A stretch of DNA of 64,000 bases from DATBLE01 sp963808815 (lineage in GTDB: Bacteria; Actinomycetota; Thermoleophilia; Gaiellales; Gaiellaceae). The stretch covers positions 47,808 to 111,807 of the forward strand of contig CAWEGI010000009.1 in NCBI GenBank assembly GCA_963808815.1. The letters are read 5' to 3'. The position numbers and the translations under genes are program-made. The notes below the pieces were generated by a model that did no database searches, was not told where the DNA came from, and was given only the letters and a program-made list of their open reading frames with translations. Each line of letters opens with the position of its first letter. The first letter of the stretch is position 1. This document shows positions 17,732 to 28,567 of the stretch, in pieces.

Positions 17732-18633
17732 GCAGCCGAGTCCGCCACCGGCCGGCGCTGCAGGCGCCAGACGCCCGAGCCGAGCGCCACTCCGCCGAGG
17801 ATCAACCCGAGCCCGACGAGCATCGACGGCCGGAGTGGCTCGTCGAGGATCAGCGATCCGTACAGGAGCGCGAACGCCGGGATCAGGTACGTGACCAGCG
17901 AGAGCCGCGCAGCGCCGTACAGCCCCAGGATCCGGAACAGGAAGAGCTGCGCGACCGCGGTCCCCAGCACCGCCAGCCCGAGGAGCGAGAGCACCGGCTT
18001 CCATCCGGGCGCATGCTCGGGGAGCTGGAAGAGCGCGAACGGCACCAGCAGCAGCCCGCCGTAGAGCATCGAGGCGGTCGCGAGCACCGGCCCGGTCGCG
18101 CGGCCGAGGGCCCGCTGCCCGTAGAGCCCGCCGCCCGCGTAGCACAACGAGGCGAGCACGACCGCGAGCGTTCCCGCCACCGCCCAGCCACCCCCCTCCG
18201 GGTGGACGCCGGCGAGCACACCGACGCCGAGAAGGCCGACGAGGATGCCGACCAGCTTGACTCCGCTCGAGCGCTGGCTCGGGTTGAACTTGATCGCCAG
18301 CAAGGCGACGAAGATCGGGACCGACGCCTGCGCGATCGCGGCGACGCCGGAGTCGATGTGCGTCTCGCCCCACGCGATCAGCGTGAAGGGGATCGCGCCG
18401 TTGATCGCGCCGAACACGAAGCCGTCACGCCAGGCTCCGCGCACCTGCGTGACCGCCGCACGTCCACCCGTCGTCACGGCCAGGAACGCGAGCAGCAACA
18501 GGCCGCCGATCAGGAGGCGGAGCGCCATCAACACGGTCGGCTCGAAGCCGCGGACGCCGACCTTGATGAACAGGTACGACGAGCCCCAGATCGCCGCGAG
18601 CGTGAGGATCAGGGGGCCGTAGCGGCGGGACAT
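17728..18633 (-). CDS. EamA/DMT-family transporter
   Basis: About 301 residues with ten hydrophobic segments arranged as two EamA repeats (IWGSSYLFIKVGVRGFEP at the start of the first; second repeat from GTLAVVLASLCYAGGGLYG). Members export metabolites or amino acids across the inner membrane. The ATG at 18633 is chosen; a GTG at 18642 also fits, with GAAGGAG lying between them. It shares a 4-base overlap with the GNAT-SnoaL gene downstream, so the two are likely co-translated. Divergent from purL. Confidence 0.82.
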   Translation of the reverse strand: MSRRYGPLILTLAAIWGSSYLFIKVGVRGFEPTVLMALRLLIGGLLLLAFLAVTTGGRAAVTQVRGAWRDGFVFGAINGAIPFTLIAWGETHIDSGVAAIAQASVPIFVALLAIKFNPSQRSSGVKLVGILVGLLGVGVLAGVHPEGGGWAVAGTLAVVLASLCYAGGGLYGQRALGRATGPVLATASMLYGGLLLVPFALFQLPEHAPGWKPVLSLLGLAVLGTAVAQLFLFRILGLYGAARLSLVTYLIPAFALLYGSLILDEPLRPSMLVGLGLILGGVALGSGVWRLQRRPVADSAA

Positions 18634-18694
18634 CTCCTTCACGGTAACGCGGGCGTCGTCGTCGGGCTTCCCCGATAGGCTGCCCGCTCTTCGC

Positions 18695-18736
18695 GATCCG
18701 GGCGGGCTCTGCCCATCCGGATCTGCTGGATAAACT
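18695..18736 (+). promoter_or_regulatory. purL promoter: interrupted inverted repeat followed by -10 box TAAACT
   Basis: GATCCGG (18695-18701) pairs with CCGGATC (18717-18723) around an inner GGGC/GCCC stem, giving a compact palindrome that could be an operator or hairpin. A -10 box TAAACT (18731-18736) follows and the purL start codon comes 6 nt later. The same TAAACTGCC string precedes the ATG of the gene at 43170. Confidence 0.55.
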
Positions 18737-18742
18737 GCCTTC

Positions 18743-20826
<2,084 letters not shown>

Positions 20827-20827
<1 letters not shown>

Positions 20828-22210
20828 TGTGCGGCGTGCTCGGCGTCTGTGCCCCAGACCGCGACGTCGCGCGGCTCGCGCACTTCGGGCTGCACGCGCT
20901 CCAGCACCGCGGCCAGGAGTCGGCCGGAATCGCCGTCTCCGACGGCAACCACCTGACCGTGCTGCGCGAGATGGGCCTGGTCGCGCAGGTTTTCAGCGAG
21001 CAGAAGCTCAGCGGCCTTCGCGGCCAGCTGGCGATCGGGCACACCCGCTACTCGACCACCGGCTCGGCCCAGTGGTCGAACGCGCAGCCGATCGTCCAGC
21101 ACGGACGAGCGCGCACGGTCGCGCTCGGGCACAACGGCAACCTGGTGAACGCGGGCGAGCTGCGCGACGAGCTGGCGGCGGACGGGGTGAAGCTCGGGTC
21201 GAGCTCGGACACGGAGCTGATCGCCGCGCTGATCGCCGGCGACCCCGCGCCGCTGGCGGACGCGGTCGCGAACGCGATGGCCCGGCTGGAGGGCGCCTAC
21301 TCCGTGACGGCGCTCGCGGAGGGCAAGCTGCTCGCGTTCCGCGACCCGCACGGCTTCCGGCCGCTGGTCCTGGGACGGCTTGTCGGACGGCTGGGTGGTC
21401 GCCTCCGAGACGTGCGCGCTCGACCTGGTCGGCGCCGAGTTCGAGCGAGAGCTCGGCCGCGGCGAGCTGGTGGTCGCCGACGAGGACGGCCTCGAAGCGC
21501 GCCAGGCCGTGCCGACGGCAGACGGCGCCCTCTGCATCTTCGAGTTCTTCTACCTCGCCCGCCCGGACACCCGGCTCGAGGGCGTCGAGGTGCACGCCGC
21601 CAGGGTGCGGATGGGCGAGCGGCTGGCCGAGGAGGCGCCGGTCAAAGCCGACCTCGTCCTGCCCATCCCCGACTCGGGGACGCCGGCGGCGATCGGCTTC
21701 TCCCGCGCGACCGGCATCCCGTTCAGCGAGGGACTGATCAAGAACCGCTACGTCGGGCGCACGTTCATCCAGCCCGACCAGGAGCTGCGCCAGCAGGGAA
21801 TCCGGCTGAAGTTCAACCCACTCGCCGAGGTGGCGGGCAAGCGGGTGGTGATCGTCGACGACTCGATCGTGCGCGGGAACACGACGCGCCAGATCGTCGC
21901 GATGCTGTTCGACGCCGGGGCGACCGAGGTGCACGCGCGGATCTCTTCGCCGCCGGTGATCGGACCGTGCTTCTACGGCATCGACCTCGCCGACGAGAGT
22001 GAGTTGATCGCCGCCCACCGCTCCGTCGAGGAGGTACGGGAGTCGATCGGCGCCACCTCGCTCGCCTACATCTCGCTCGCCGGCCTCCAGGCGTCGACCC
22101 GCCGCCCTGCCGCGGCGCTATGCCGCGCGTGCCTGACCGGCACCTACCCGACGCGGATCCCGGAGGACAGGAAGCTGGCGAAGCTGCGGTTCGAGCCGGC
22201 GCGCGCGTAG
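20827..22210 (+). CDS. purF: Amidophosphoribosyltransferase, Fe-S type (frameshifted)
   Basis: First committed step of purine synthesis: PRPP plus glutamine to phosphoribosylamine. MCGVLGV exposes catalytic Cys2 with no propeptide. The glutaminase domain (HRGQESAGIA, GHTRYSTTGS, HNGNL) is followed by the PRPP domain with VVIVDDSIVRGNTT. Four cysteines match the 4Fe-4S ligands of Bacillus PurF (CIFEFFYLARPD, IGPCFYG and the CRAC pair near the C-terminus), so it is probably oxygen-sensitive. One extra base near 21380 interrupts RPLVLGRLSDGWVVASETC; otherwise intact. Coupled to purL. Confidence 0.93.
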
Positions 22211-22222
22211 GCACCCGCCGAC

Positions 22223-22642
22223 CTACGCCGCGTGTCCCGGAACGTGCACGATCTCGAGCTTGATCCCATCCGGGTCGTAGAAGAAGACCGCGTAGTAACC
22301 CGGGATGTACGAGTACTCCTCGGGGCCACTCTCGATCGGCACGCCCCGCGCCCGCAGCCAGTCCGCCCGCTCGTCCACCTCGAACCGCGACGGGGCCTCG
22401 AACGCGACATGGTGGACGCCGATCCGGTAGCGGTCGAACGGGCCGTCGGTGTCGGCCTGCGCCTCGCGGAGCCCGAGCGAGCTCCCCGGGCCAGAGATGT
22501 ACCAGATCGTCTCGCCGCGCTCGCCTTCGACCTCGCCGACCCGGTGCCAGCCGAGCGGCTCCAGGAGCTCGCGGTAGAACGGCAGGCTGCGGAGAATCGA
22601 ACTGACGACGAGATCGACGTGGTGAAAGCCGGTGGAGCGCAA
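22223..22642 (-). CDS. VOC/glyoxalase-family protein
   Basis: 139 residues, one VOC domain pair: GFHHVDLVVSSILRSLPFYRELL, then GVHHVAFEA and YYAVFFYDPDGIKLEIVH, giving His, His and Glu metal-ligand positions. The family covers dioxygenases, epimerases and resistance enzymes; the substrate is unknown. The best start is a TTG at 22642, since a stop lies just upstream in frame. Converges on purF. Confidence 0.72.
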   Translation of the reverse strand: MRSTGFHHVDLVVSSILRSLPFYRELLEPLGWHRVGEVEGERGETIWYISGPGSSLGLREAQADTDGPFDRYRIGVHHVAFEAPSRFEVDERADWLRARGVPIESGPEEYSYIPGYYAVFFYDPDGIKLEIVHVPGHAA

Positions 22643-22661
22643 CTCCTGCCCACTCCATCAT

Positions 22662-23516
22662 CTACCTCGGGCCGGATACCTCTCGGCCGTAGCGGACCGC
22701 GCGGGTAGCCGCGCGGCGATCGACTCCCTCGTCGAGCAACTGCTGGCGCTCCTCGCTCTCGCGTGCCCAGCGCAGGAAGAGCCAGGCCAGCGCGCCGAGC
22801 GTGACCAGAGAGCCCTCCAGCATCATCACCCCGCCGGCGATCCCCTGGTCGGCGTGCGGCGAGATCCCCCAGCGCTCGACCGGATGCTCGTACGCCGTGT
22901 AGAAGACGCCGCCCGACCAGACGAAGATGTTGCCGAGGACCGTCTCGACGAGCCGGACGGCGGCGATGTAGCCGAGCTTCATCCCGGTGCCGAACCACGC
23001 GGGTCCCGGCAGTACCTCCACGACCGGAGCCCACATCAGCGCGCCGCATGTGAAGAAGAGCAGGTGCTGGACTGCGTGGATCCCCGAGTGATGGAGCGCA
23101 CCCTGGTAGGCGACCGGCAGGTGCCAGAGAAGGAGGTTCGCCGCCCAGAGCGGGAAGGCGACGTACGGCAGTGTCAGGAAGCGCAGGCGCATCACCGCCG
23201 GCAGCGCCAGCACCGGCCTGAGCAGCGGCCCGGTCAGCCCGGCGACGAAGCAGAGCGGCGCGAGGTCGCCGAGCAGGATGTGCTGGATCATGTGGACGAA
23301 GAAGAACTGCTGCTCGCCGAGGGCATGGATCGGCGAGGCGACGGCGAGGAAGGCGAGGATCAGCCCGAGCCCGAACACCAGCCGGCGCCAGAGCTCGACC
23401 GGCGTGCCGCGGTTCGCGAGCGTCGCCGCCCGGCGGTAGTAGAGGAACCCGGAGGCCGCGATCAGCAGGAACGCCGCAGGGTCGAACGTCCAGCTGGTCA
23501 GGGGCGACGGGCCCAC
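22662..23516 (-). CDS. Cytochrome c oxidase assembly factor CtaG-family membrane protein
   Basis: 284 residues with seven hydrophobic segments, matching the Caa3_CtaG family: ASPIHALGEQQFFFVHMIQH with conserved His, LWAANLLLWHLPVAYQGAL, and HAVQHLLFFTCGALMWAPV. In Bacillus this protein helps assemble caa3 oxidase; here no oxidase subunits are nearby. The GTG start at 23516 lies 6 nt after TACACT (23523-23528). Possible copper or heme role is inference from the family. Confidence 0.83.
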   Translation of the reverse strand: MGPSPLTSWTFDPAAFLLIAASGFLYYRRAATLANRGTPVELWRRLVFGLGLILAFLAVASPIHALGEQQFFFVHMIQHILLGDLAPLCFVAGLTGPLLRPVLALPAVMRLRFLTLPYVAFPLWAANLLLWHLPVAYQGALHHSGIHAVQHLLFFTCGALMWAPVVEVLPGPAWFGTGMKLGYIAAVRLVETVLGNIFVWSGGVFYTAYEHPVERWGISPHADQGIAGGVMMLEGSLVTLGALAWLFLRWARESEERQQLLDEGVDRRAATRAVRYGREVSGPR

Positions 23517-23532
23517 GGGGTCAGTGTAGGAG

Positions 23533-24243
23533 TCAGGCCTTGCGCCCGACGAAGATCGCCCACCCGAGCAGCGGCCGCCGCGAGCGGAAGTAGTCGGCGC
23601 GGCGCTGTTCGTGTCGAGCGCGAAGCTCCTCGTCGGGCTGCTCGGCCAGCCACTCCTCCATCGCCCGCCAGTGCAGGCTCTCGTAGCGGTCCCAGTCGTC
23701 CTCCGACGCGGCGACGAGCCCCGTCAGCGTGAAGCCTTCCCCCTCGAGGCGGCCAGCAGTCTCGGCGAGCTGGACGTAGCCCTCGGGATCGACGCCGTCC
23801 GGGAGCGGCCACCGGCGCCAGAACGGCTCGCCGATCGCGACGAAGCCGCCTGACCGGACCGCCGGCCGGAGGGCAGCCGCCGCGTCGGCGATCGATCCCC
23901 AGACGAAGGCGGCGCCGAGGCAGAGGGCGGCGTCGAGAGTGTCGGGCTCGAGCTCGATCCCCGCCCCGTCGGCAGTCCGGATCTCCACCAGCCCGTCCAG
24001 GCCCGCTGCAGCCACGCGCTCGCGGGCGGCGTCGGCGAATCCCGGCCGGATCTCGACGCCGGTGATCCGGCACCCGTAGGCGGCGGCGAGGATGGCCGCC
24101 GGGCCGCCCTTGCCGCAGGCAACGTCGAGTACACGGCTCTCGGCGCTCAGCCGCAGGTAGCTGCCGAGGAGCAGGATCTTCTCCGCGCTCGTCGGGTTCT
24201 GGATCTCGTGGTCGCGCTCGGCGATCTCGTAAGGCCAGTCCAT
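23533..24243 (-). CDS. Class I SAM-dependent methyltransferase
   Basis: 236 residues. Motif I LDVACGKGGPAAILAAAYG binds S-adenosylmethionine; ITGVEIRPGFADAARERV carries the acidic residue that contacts the ribose; ALCLGAAFVWGS is motif II/III. The substrate is unknown. The ATG at 24243 is 6 nt from TAGGCT (24250-24255) and the promoter region is shared with purM on the other strand. Confidence 0.82.
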   Translation of the reverse strand: MDWPYEIAERDHEIQNPTSAEKILLLGSYLRLSAESRVLDVACGKGGPAAILAAAYGCRITGVEIRPGFADAARERVAAAGLDGLVEIRTADGAGIELEPDTLDAALCLGAAFVWGSIADAAAALRPAVRSGGFVAIGEPFWRRWPLPDGVDPEGYVQLAETAGRLEGEGFTLTGLVAASEDDWDRYESLHWRAMEEWLAEQPDEELRARHEQRRADYFRSRRPLLGWAIFVGRKA

Positions 24244-24249
24244 GTCCGA

Positions 24250-24265
24250 AGCCTAGGCTTAGACT
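24250..24265. promoter_or_regulatory. Overlapping divergent -10 boxes between methyltransferase gene and purM
   Basis: Only 29 bp separate the two start codons. TAGGCT for the reverse gene occupies 24250-24255 and TAGACT for purM 24260-24265. Each ends 6-7 nt before its start codon, so both mRNAs should be leaderless and the two promoters cannot easily be used at once. Confidence 0.65.
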
Positions 24266-24272
24266 CGCGAAG

Positions 24273-25172
24273 GTGGGCACCGAGCCGAGCTACGAGGCGG
24301 CGGGGGTCTCGCTCGCGACCGCGGGAGCGGTGGTGGAGCGGCTGCGGGCGGCAGTCGAGTCGACGGGTGCCTCCGGATTCGGAGCCTTTGCCGGCCTGTA
24401 CCCACTGGACGATCGCAGGCTGCTCGCCGCCTCGATGGACTCGATCGGGACGAAGCCGATGGTTGCCCGCGGGCGCGGCCTGCTCCGCAACTGCGGCGCC
24501 GACATGGCCGCGCACTGCATCAACGACGTGGCGACGACCGGCGCCGAGCCGCTGTTCCTCCTGGACTACGTGGCGGCGAACCGGCTCGACCTCGACGAGG
24601 TAGCCGAGCTGGTCGACGGCGCCGCCGAGGTGTGCCGCGCGGCCGGCTGCGCGCTGGTCGGCGGCGAGACGGCGGAGATGCCCGGCGTCTACCGGGAAGG
24701 CGAGCTCGACTTCGCCGCCACCTGCGTCGGGCTCGTCGACCGGGCCGACGTGATCGACGGGTCGCGGGTGGAGCGGGGGGACGTCGTCGTCGGCTTTCCA
24801 TCGGCCGGCGTGCACGCGAACGGGTTCACGCTCGTCCGGCAGGTGCTCGCGGTCGAGGGCTACGACGGGGACGATCTGCTCGCGCCGACGCGGCTGTACC
24901 TCGACGAGGTCCGCGCGCTGCGGCGGGCCGGCGACGTGCATGCGCTCGCCCACGTGACCGGCGGCGGCATCGAGGGAAACCTCTCGCGCGTGCTGCCCGA
25001 GGGGCTCCGAGCCCGGATCGACTGGGACGCATGGGAGCGGCCCCCCGTGTTCGGTTGGCTCGCGCGCCACGTGGACGAGGACGAGCTGCGCCGGGTCTTC
25101 AACCTGGGGATCGGCTACTGCGCCGTCGTGCCGGAGGCGGCGGGGCGGCAGATGATCGGGCGCATCGCATGA
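24273..25172 (+). CDS. purM: Phosphoribosylformylglycinamidine cyclo-ligase (AIR synthetase)
   Basis: Closes the imidazole ring: FGAM plus ATP to AIR. 299 residues, shorter than the usual 340-350. Conserved parts: MDSIGTKPMVA, CGADMAAHCINDVATTGAEPLFLLDY, LVGGETAEMPGVY and HVTGGGIEGNLSRVLP. The GTG at 24273 follows TAGACT by 7 nt (leaderless). The stop overlaps the ATG of purN (ATGA), so purM-purN-purH form an operon. Confidence 0.94.
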   Translation: MGTEPSYEAAGVSLATAGAVVERLRAAVESTGASGFGAFAGLYPLDDRRLLAASMDSIGTKPMVARGRGLLRNCGADMAAHCINDVATTGAEPLFLLDYVAANRLDLDEVAELVDGAAEVCRAAGCALVGGETAEMPGVYREGELDFAATCVGLVDRADVIDGSRVERGDVVVGFPSAGVHANGFTLVRQVLAVEGYDGDDLLAPTRLYLDEVRALRRAGDVHALAHVTGGGIEGNLSRVLPEGLRARIDWDAWERPPVFGWLARHVDEDELRRVFNLGIGYCAVVPEAAGRQMIGRIA

Positions 25173-25675
25173 TCGGCGTGCTGGCCTCGGGCGAGGGGAC
25201 GAACCTGCAGGCGCTGATCGACGCCGGTCTTCCGATCGTCGCGGTCGCCTCCGACAAGCCCGGGGCCCGCGCGCTCGAGCGGGCCGGCGCGGCAGGGATC
25301 CCGGCGGAGCAGTTCGCCGACGAGGGCTCGATGGCCGACTGGCTGGAGGAACGCGGCGTGCGCCTGGTCGTGCTCGCGGGCTACATGCGTCTCCTGTCGA
25401 CGGCGTTCCTCGAGCGCTTCGACCCGATCGTCAACGTCCACCCCTCCCTGCTCCCGGCGTTCCCGGGCCTGCGGGCGATCGAGCGCGCCGTCGAGGCGGG
25501 CGTGCGCGAGACCGGCGTGACCGTGCATCTCGTCGACGAGGGCATCGACACGGGCCCGGTGCTCCGGCAGGAGCCGGTGCCGGTGGAGCCGCGATCGACG
25601 CTCGTACAGCGGATCCACGAGGTCGAGCACCGGCTGCTGCCCGAGGTGGTGAGGGAACTGTGCCTCGTGCGCTGA
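25169..25675 (+). CDS. purN: Phosphoribosylglycinamide formyltransferase
   Basis: Transfers formyl from 10-formyl-THF to GAR. 168 residues (E. coli 212). The catalytic Asn-His pair is in PIVNVHPSLLPAFPG and the Asp in HLVDEGIDTGPVL; GVLASGEGTNLQAL binds the phosphate. It overlaps purM by 4 bases and purH by 16 bases. Confidence 0.94.
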   Translation: MIGVLASGEGTNLQALIDAGLPIVAVASDKPGARALERAGAAGIPAEQFADEGSMADWLEERGVRLVVLAGYMRLLSTAFLERFDPIVNVHPSLLPAFPGLRAIERAVEAGVRETGVTVHLVDEGIDTGPVLRQEPVPVEPRSTLVQRIHEVEHRLLPEVVRELCLVR

Positions 25676-27195
25676 TCTCGGTCTACGACAAGACGGGACT
25701 CGAGGATTTCGCGGGCGGACTGCACGAGCTCGGCTGGGAGCTCGTGGCGAGCGGCGGCACCGCCACGTTCCTCGACGAGCACGGGTTGCCGGTGAAGAGG
25801 CTGGAGACCATCACGGGCTTCGCCGAGCTGCTCGGACACCGCGTCGTCACCCTGCACCCGGCTGTCCACGGCGGCATCCTGGCCCGGCGGGACGTTCCGG
25901 AGGATCTGGCCGACCTGGCCGCGCACGGGATCGAGCCGTTCGACCTCGTCGTCGTCAACCTCTACCCGTTCACGGAGACCGCCTCGCGCCGCGGCGTGAC
26001 CGAGGAGGAGGTCGTCGAGATGATCGACATCGGCGGCCCGACGCTGCTGCGTGCGGCGGCGAAGAACTTCCTCCATGTCGCGGTGGTCGCGCGGGTGGAG
26101 CGCTACGGGGGCGTGCTGGCCGAGCTGGGCGAGGCGGGCCGGCTCTCGGTCGACACCCGGCGGTCGCTCGCGGGCGAGGCGTTCGTCGTGACCGCCGCCT
26201 ACGAGTCGGCGATCTCGACGTGGTTCCACGAGCGGGAGACGTTCCCGGAGGGATTGATCCCGACGTTCTGGAAGGAACGGAATCTCGCCTACGGCGAGAA
26301 CCCACACCAGCGCGCGGCCTACTACTCCGAGGCCGGCGCGCGCCGCCACCTGCTCTCGCGGGTCGACCAGCACGGCGGCAAGGAGCTCTCGTACAACAAC
26401 CTCAACGACCTGTCGGCCGCCCGGCAGCTCGCCGACGAGTTCACGCTGCCCGCCTGCGTGATCGTCAAGCACACGAACCCGTGCGGGGTCGCGGTCGCGG
26501 GTTCGATCGAGGAGGCCTATCCGCGTGCGGTCGAGGCCGACCCCGTGTCGGCGTACGGCGGGGTGGTCGTCCTGAACCGGCCCGTATCGGCCGAGCTGGC
26601 GGAGCTCATCGCCGGGCAGTTCGTGGAGGTGCTGTTCGCGCCCGGGTACGAGGACGGCGCGCTCGACGTGTTGCGCAGGAAGGAGGCCGTGCGGCTACTC
26701 GACTCGGCCGAGCGGCGGTTGGCGACCAACCGTGAGCGGGACTACCGGCGGGTGGTCGGCGGCCTGCTCGCCCAGGACCGCGACGACGATGTCGAGGATC
26801 GCGAGGGGATGATCGTGGTCTGCGGCGATCCAGACGAGGCGGACTGGGGCGACCTGCTCTTCGCGTGGCGCGTCTGCAAGCACGTGACGTCGAACGCGAT
26901 CGTGATCGCAAAGGGGCTGCGGACGGTCGGGATCGGCGCCGGGCAGATGTCGCGCGTGGACGCGGTGCGGCTCGCGGTCGAGAAGGCGCGCGAGCACGGC
27001 CACGACCCGGCCGGCGCGGCCCTCGCCTCAGACGCCTTCTTTCCGTTTCCGGACGGCCCGGCGACGGCGCTCGATGCCGGGGTCGGCTCGATCATCCAGC
27101 CGGGCGGCTCGAAGCGCGATGCCGACGTGGTGGCCGCGGTCGAACGCGCCGGCGCGACGATGGTCTTCACCGGCCGGCGTCACTTCCGCCACTAG
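25660..27195 (+). CDS. purH: Bifunctional AICAR formyltransferase / IMP cyclohydrolase
   Basis: Last two steps to IMP. 511 residues. The N-terminal cyclohydrolase domain has SVYDKTGLEDFA, ASGGTATFLDEHG and TLHPAVHGGILARR; the formyltransferase domain has VIVKHTNPCGVAVA with its catalytic Lys-His, and SDAFFPFPDG near the end. The GTG start at 25660 lies inside purN and gives the normal MPRALISVYDKTG. It is the last gene of the purMNH unit. Confidence 0.95.
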   Translation: MPRALISVYDKTGLEDFAGGLHELGWELVASGGTATFLDEHGLPVKRLETITGFAELLGHRVVTLHPAVHGGILARRDVPEDLADLAAHGIEPFDLVVVNLYPFTETASRRGVTEEEVVEMIDIGGPTLLRAAAKNFLHVAVVARVERYGGVLAELGEAGRLSVDTRRSLAGEAFVVTAAYESAISTWFHERETFPEGLIPTFWKERNLAYGENPHQRAAYYSEAGARRHLLSRVDQHGGKELSYNNLNDLSAARQLADEFTLPACVIVKHTNPCGVAVAGSIEEAYPRAVEADPVSAYGGVVVLNRPVSAELAELIAGQFVEVLFAPGYEDGALDVLRRKEAVRLLDSAERRLATNRERDYRRVVGGLLAQDRDDDVEDREGMIVVCGDPDEADWGDLLFAWRVCKHVTSNAIVIAKGLRTVGIGAGQMSRVDAVRLAVEKAREHGHDPAGAALASDAFFPFPDGPATALDAGVGSIIQPGGSKRDADVVAAVERAGATMVFTGRRHFRH

Positions 27196-27204
27196 CGACG
27201 GGGA

Positions 27205-27570
27205 CTAGCGGGCCTCGAAGAGCTCGACGGGATTGCCGGCCGGATCGTCGAGCACGATCTGACGTCCGCCTGGGCCGTCGACCACGTCGTTCCTGAAGGC
27301 GACGCCGCTCTGCTCGAGCGCGGCCACCGTGCCGGCCAGATCGTCGACCTCGACTACCAGCCTGTTCCATCCGCCTGGCTCGGGGATCCGCCCGTCCGGC
27401 ATCGGCCGCGCGGCGGAGCTCTGCGGTCCGCTCAGCCACAGTGACAGGCCGTCACGCGCGACAATCGCGAAGGCCGGGCCGAACCGCTGCGCAAGCTCGA
27501 ACCCGAGCCGCTCCGTGTAGAACCCGACGGCCTCGTCGACATCGGGGACGATGTATCGCACGACAGCCAC
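27205..27570 (-). CDS. VOC/glyoxalase-family protein
   Basis: 121 residues: AVVRYIVPDVDEAVGFYTERLGF, GGWNRLVVEVDDLAGTV and GRQIVLDDPAGNPVELFEAR, the typical two beta-alpha-beta units. Position one is not His (RYIVPD), so a metal enzyme of the glyoxalase I type is unlikely; such proteins often bind drugs or substrates. A small GGCTGTC/GACAGCC inverted repeat (27562-27578) covers its GTG start. Confidence 0.72.
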   Translation of the reverse strand: MAVVRYIVPDVDEAVGFYTERLGFELAQRFGPAFAIVARDGLSLWLSGPQSSAARPMPDGRIPEPGGWNRLVVEVDDLAGTVAALEQSGVAFRNDVVDGPGGRQIVLDDPAGNPVELFEAR

Positions 27571-27594
27571 AGGCTGTCAGTACATCATGCTCCC

Positions 27595-28557
27595 GTGACA
27601 CCCGAGCCTCCGACCTTCGACGACGTCCTCGCCGCACGCGACCGGATCGCGCCGTACCTGATCCCGACCGCGCTGAATCGCTACCCCGCGCTCGACGAGC
27701 TCGTCGGCGCCGAGGTCTGGGTCAAGCACGAGAATCATCAGCCGGTCTGCAACTTCAAGGTGCGCGGCGGAGTCAACCTCGTCTCACAGCTCTCCGACGA
27801 CGAGCGGCGCCGCGGAGTGATCACCGCGTCGACCGGGAACCACGGCCAGTCGATCGCCTTCGCCGGGCGCCTGTTCGGCGTGCGCACGGTGATCTGCGTC
27901 CCGGAGGGCGCCAATCCCGTGAAGGTCGGGTCGATCCGTGGCCTCGGCGGCGAGATCGTCGAGCACGGGCGCGATTTCGACGACGCCCGCGAGCACTGCG
28001 AGGCGCTGGCGGAGGAGCACGGCTACCGCTACGTCCACTCGGGAAACGAGCCGCACCTGATCGCGGGCGTGGGCACGCATACACTCGAGACGCTCGAGCG
28101 GCAGCCCGATCTCGACGCGCTGATCGTGCCGATCGGCGGCGGCAGTGGAGCGGCCGGAGCCTGCGTCGCCGCCGCTGCACTTCGGCCCGAGCTTCGCGTG
28201 ATCGGTGTGCAGTCCGAGGCCGCGCCTGCCGCTTACCGCTCGTGGACAGAAGGTCGCATCGCGCAGGAGCAGATGCACACCGCAGCCGAGGGGCTCGCCA
28301 CCAGGATCGGCTTCGAGCTCCCGCAGCAGATCCTCCGTGAGCATCTCGACGACTTCGTGCTGGTCTCCGAGGACGAGATCCGCGACGCGACGCTGGCGCT
28401 GCTGGAACGCACCCGCAACCTGATCGAAGCATCCGGCGCGGCCCCTCTGGCCGCGGCGCTGAAACTCGGCCTGGCGGGCCGAAAGGTCGGATTGATCGCA
28501 TCCGGCGGCAACATGACGCTCGATCAGCTCCACGACCTCCTCGAAGCCCGGGCGTAG
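27595..28557 (+). CDS. Threonine/serine dehydratase family, PLP fold type II
   Basis: 320 residues. NFKVRGGVNLV holds the PLP-binding lysine, ASTGNHGQSIAFAG binds the substrate carboxylate, GGGSGAAGA is the phosphate-binding loop and ASGGNMTLDQL is typical of the C-terminus. Likely products are 2-oxobutanoate or pyruvate plus ammonia; a racemase activity cannot be excluded. There is no C-terminal ACT regulatory domain, so it is the catabolic-type length. GTG start at 27595. Confidence 0.83.
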   Translation: MTPEPPTFDDVLAARDRIAPYLIPTALNRYPALDELVGAEVWVKHENHQPVCNFKVRGGVNLVSQLSDDERRRGVITASTGNHGQSIAFAGRLFGVRTVICVPEGANPVKVGSIRGLGGEIVEHGRDFDDAREHCEALAEEHGYRYVHSGNEPHLIAGVGTHTLETLERQPDLDALIVPIGGGSGAAGACVAAAALRPELRVIGVQSEAAPAAYRSWTEGRIAQEQMHTAAEGLATRIGFELPQQILREHLDDFVLVSEDEIRDATLALLERTRNLIEASGAAPLAAALKLGLAGRKVGLIASGGNMTLDQLHDLLEARA

Positions 28558-28567
28558 ACTCCCGCGG

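Noticed and set aside
17732..18373. Long N-terminal extension of the GNAT-SnoaL frame
   Set aside because: Out-of-frame shadow of the EamA gene on the same strand.
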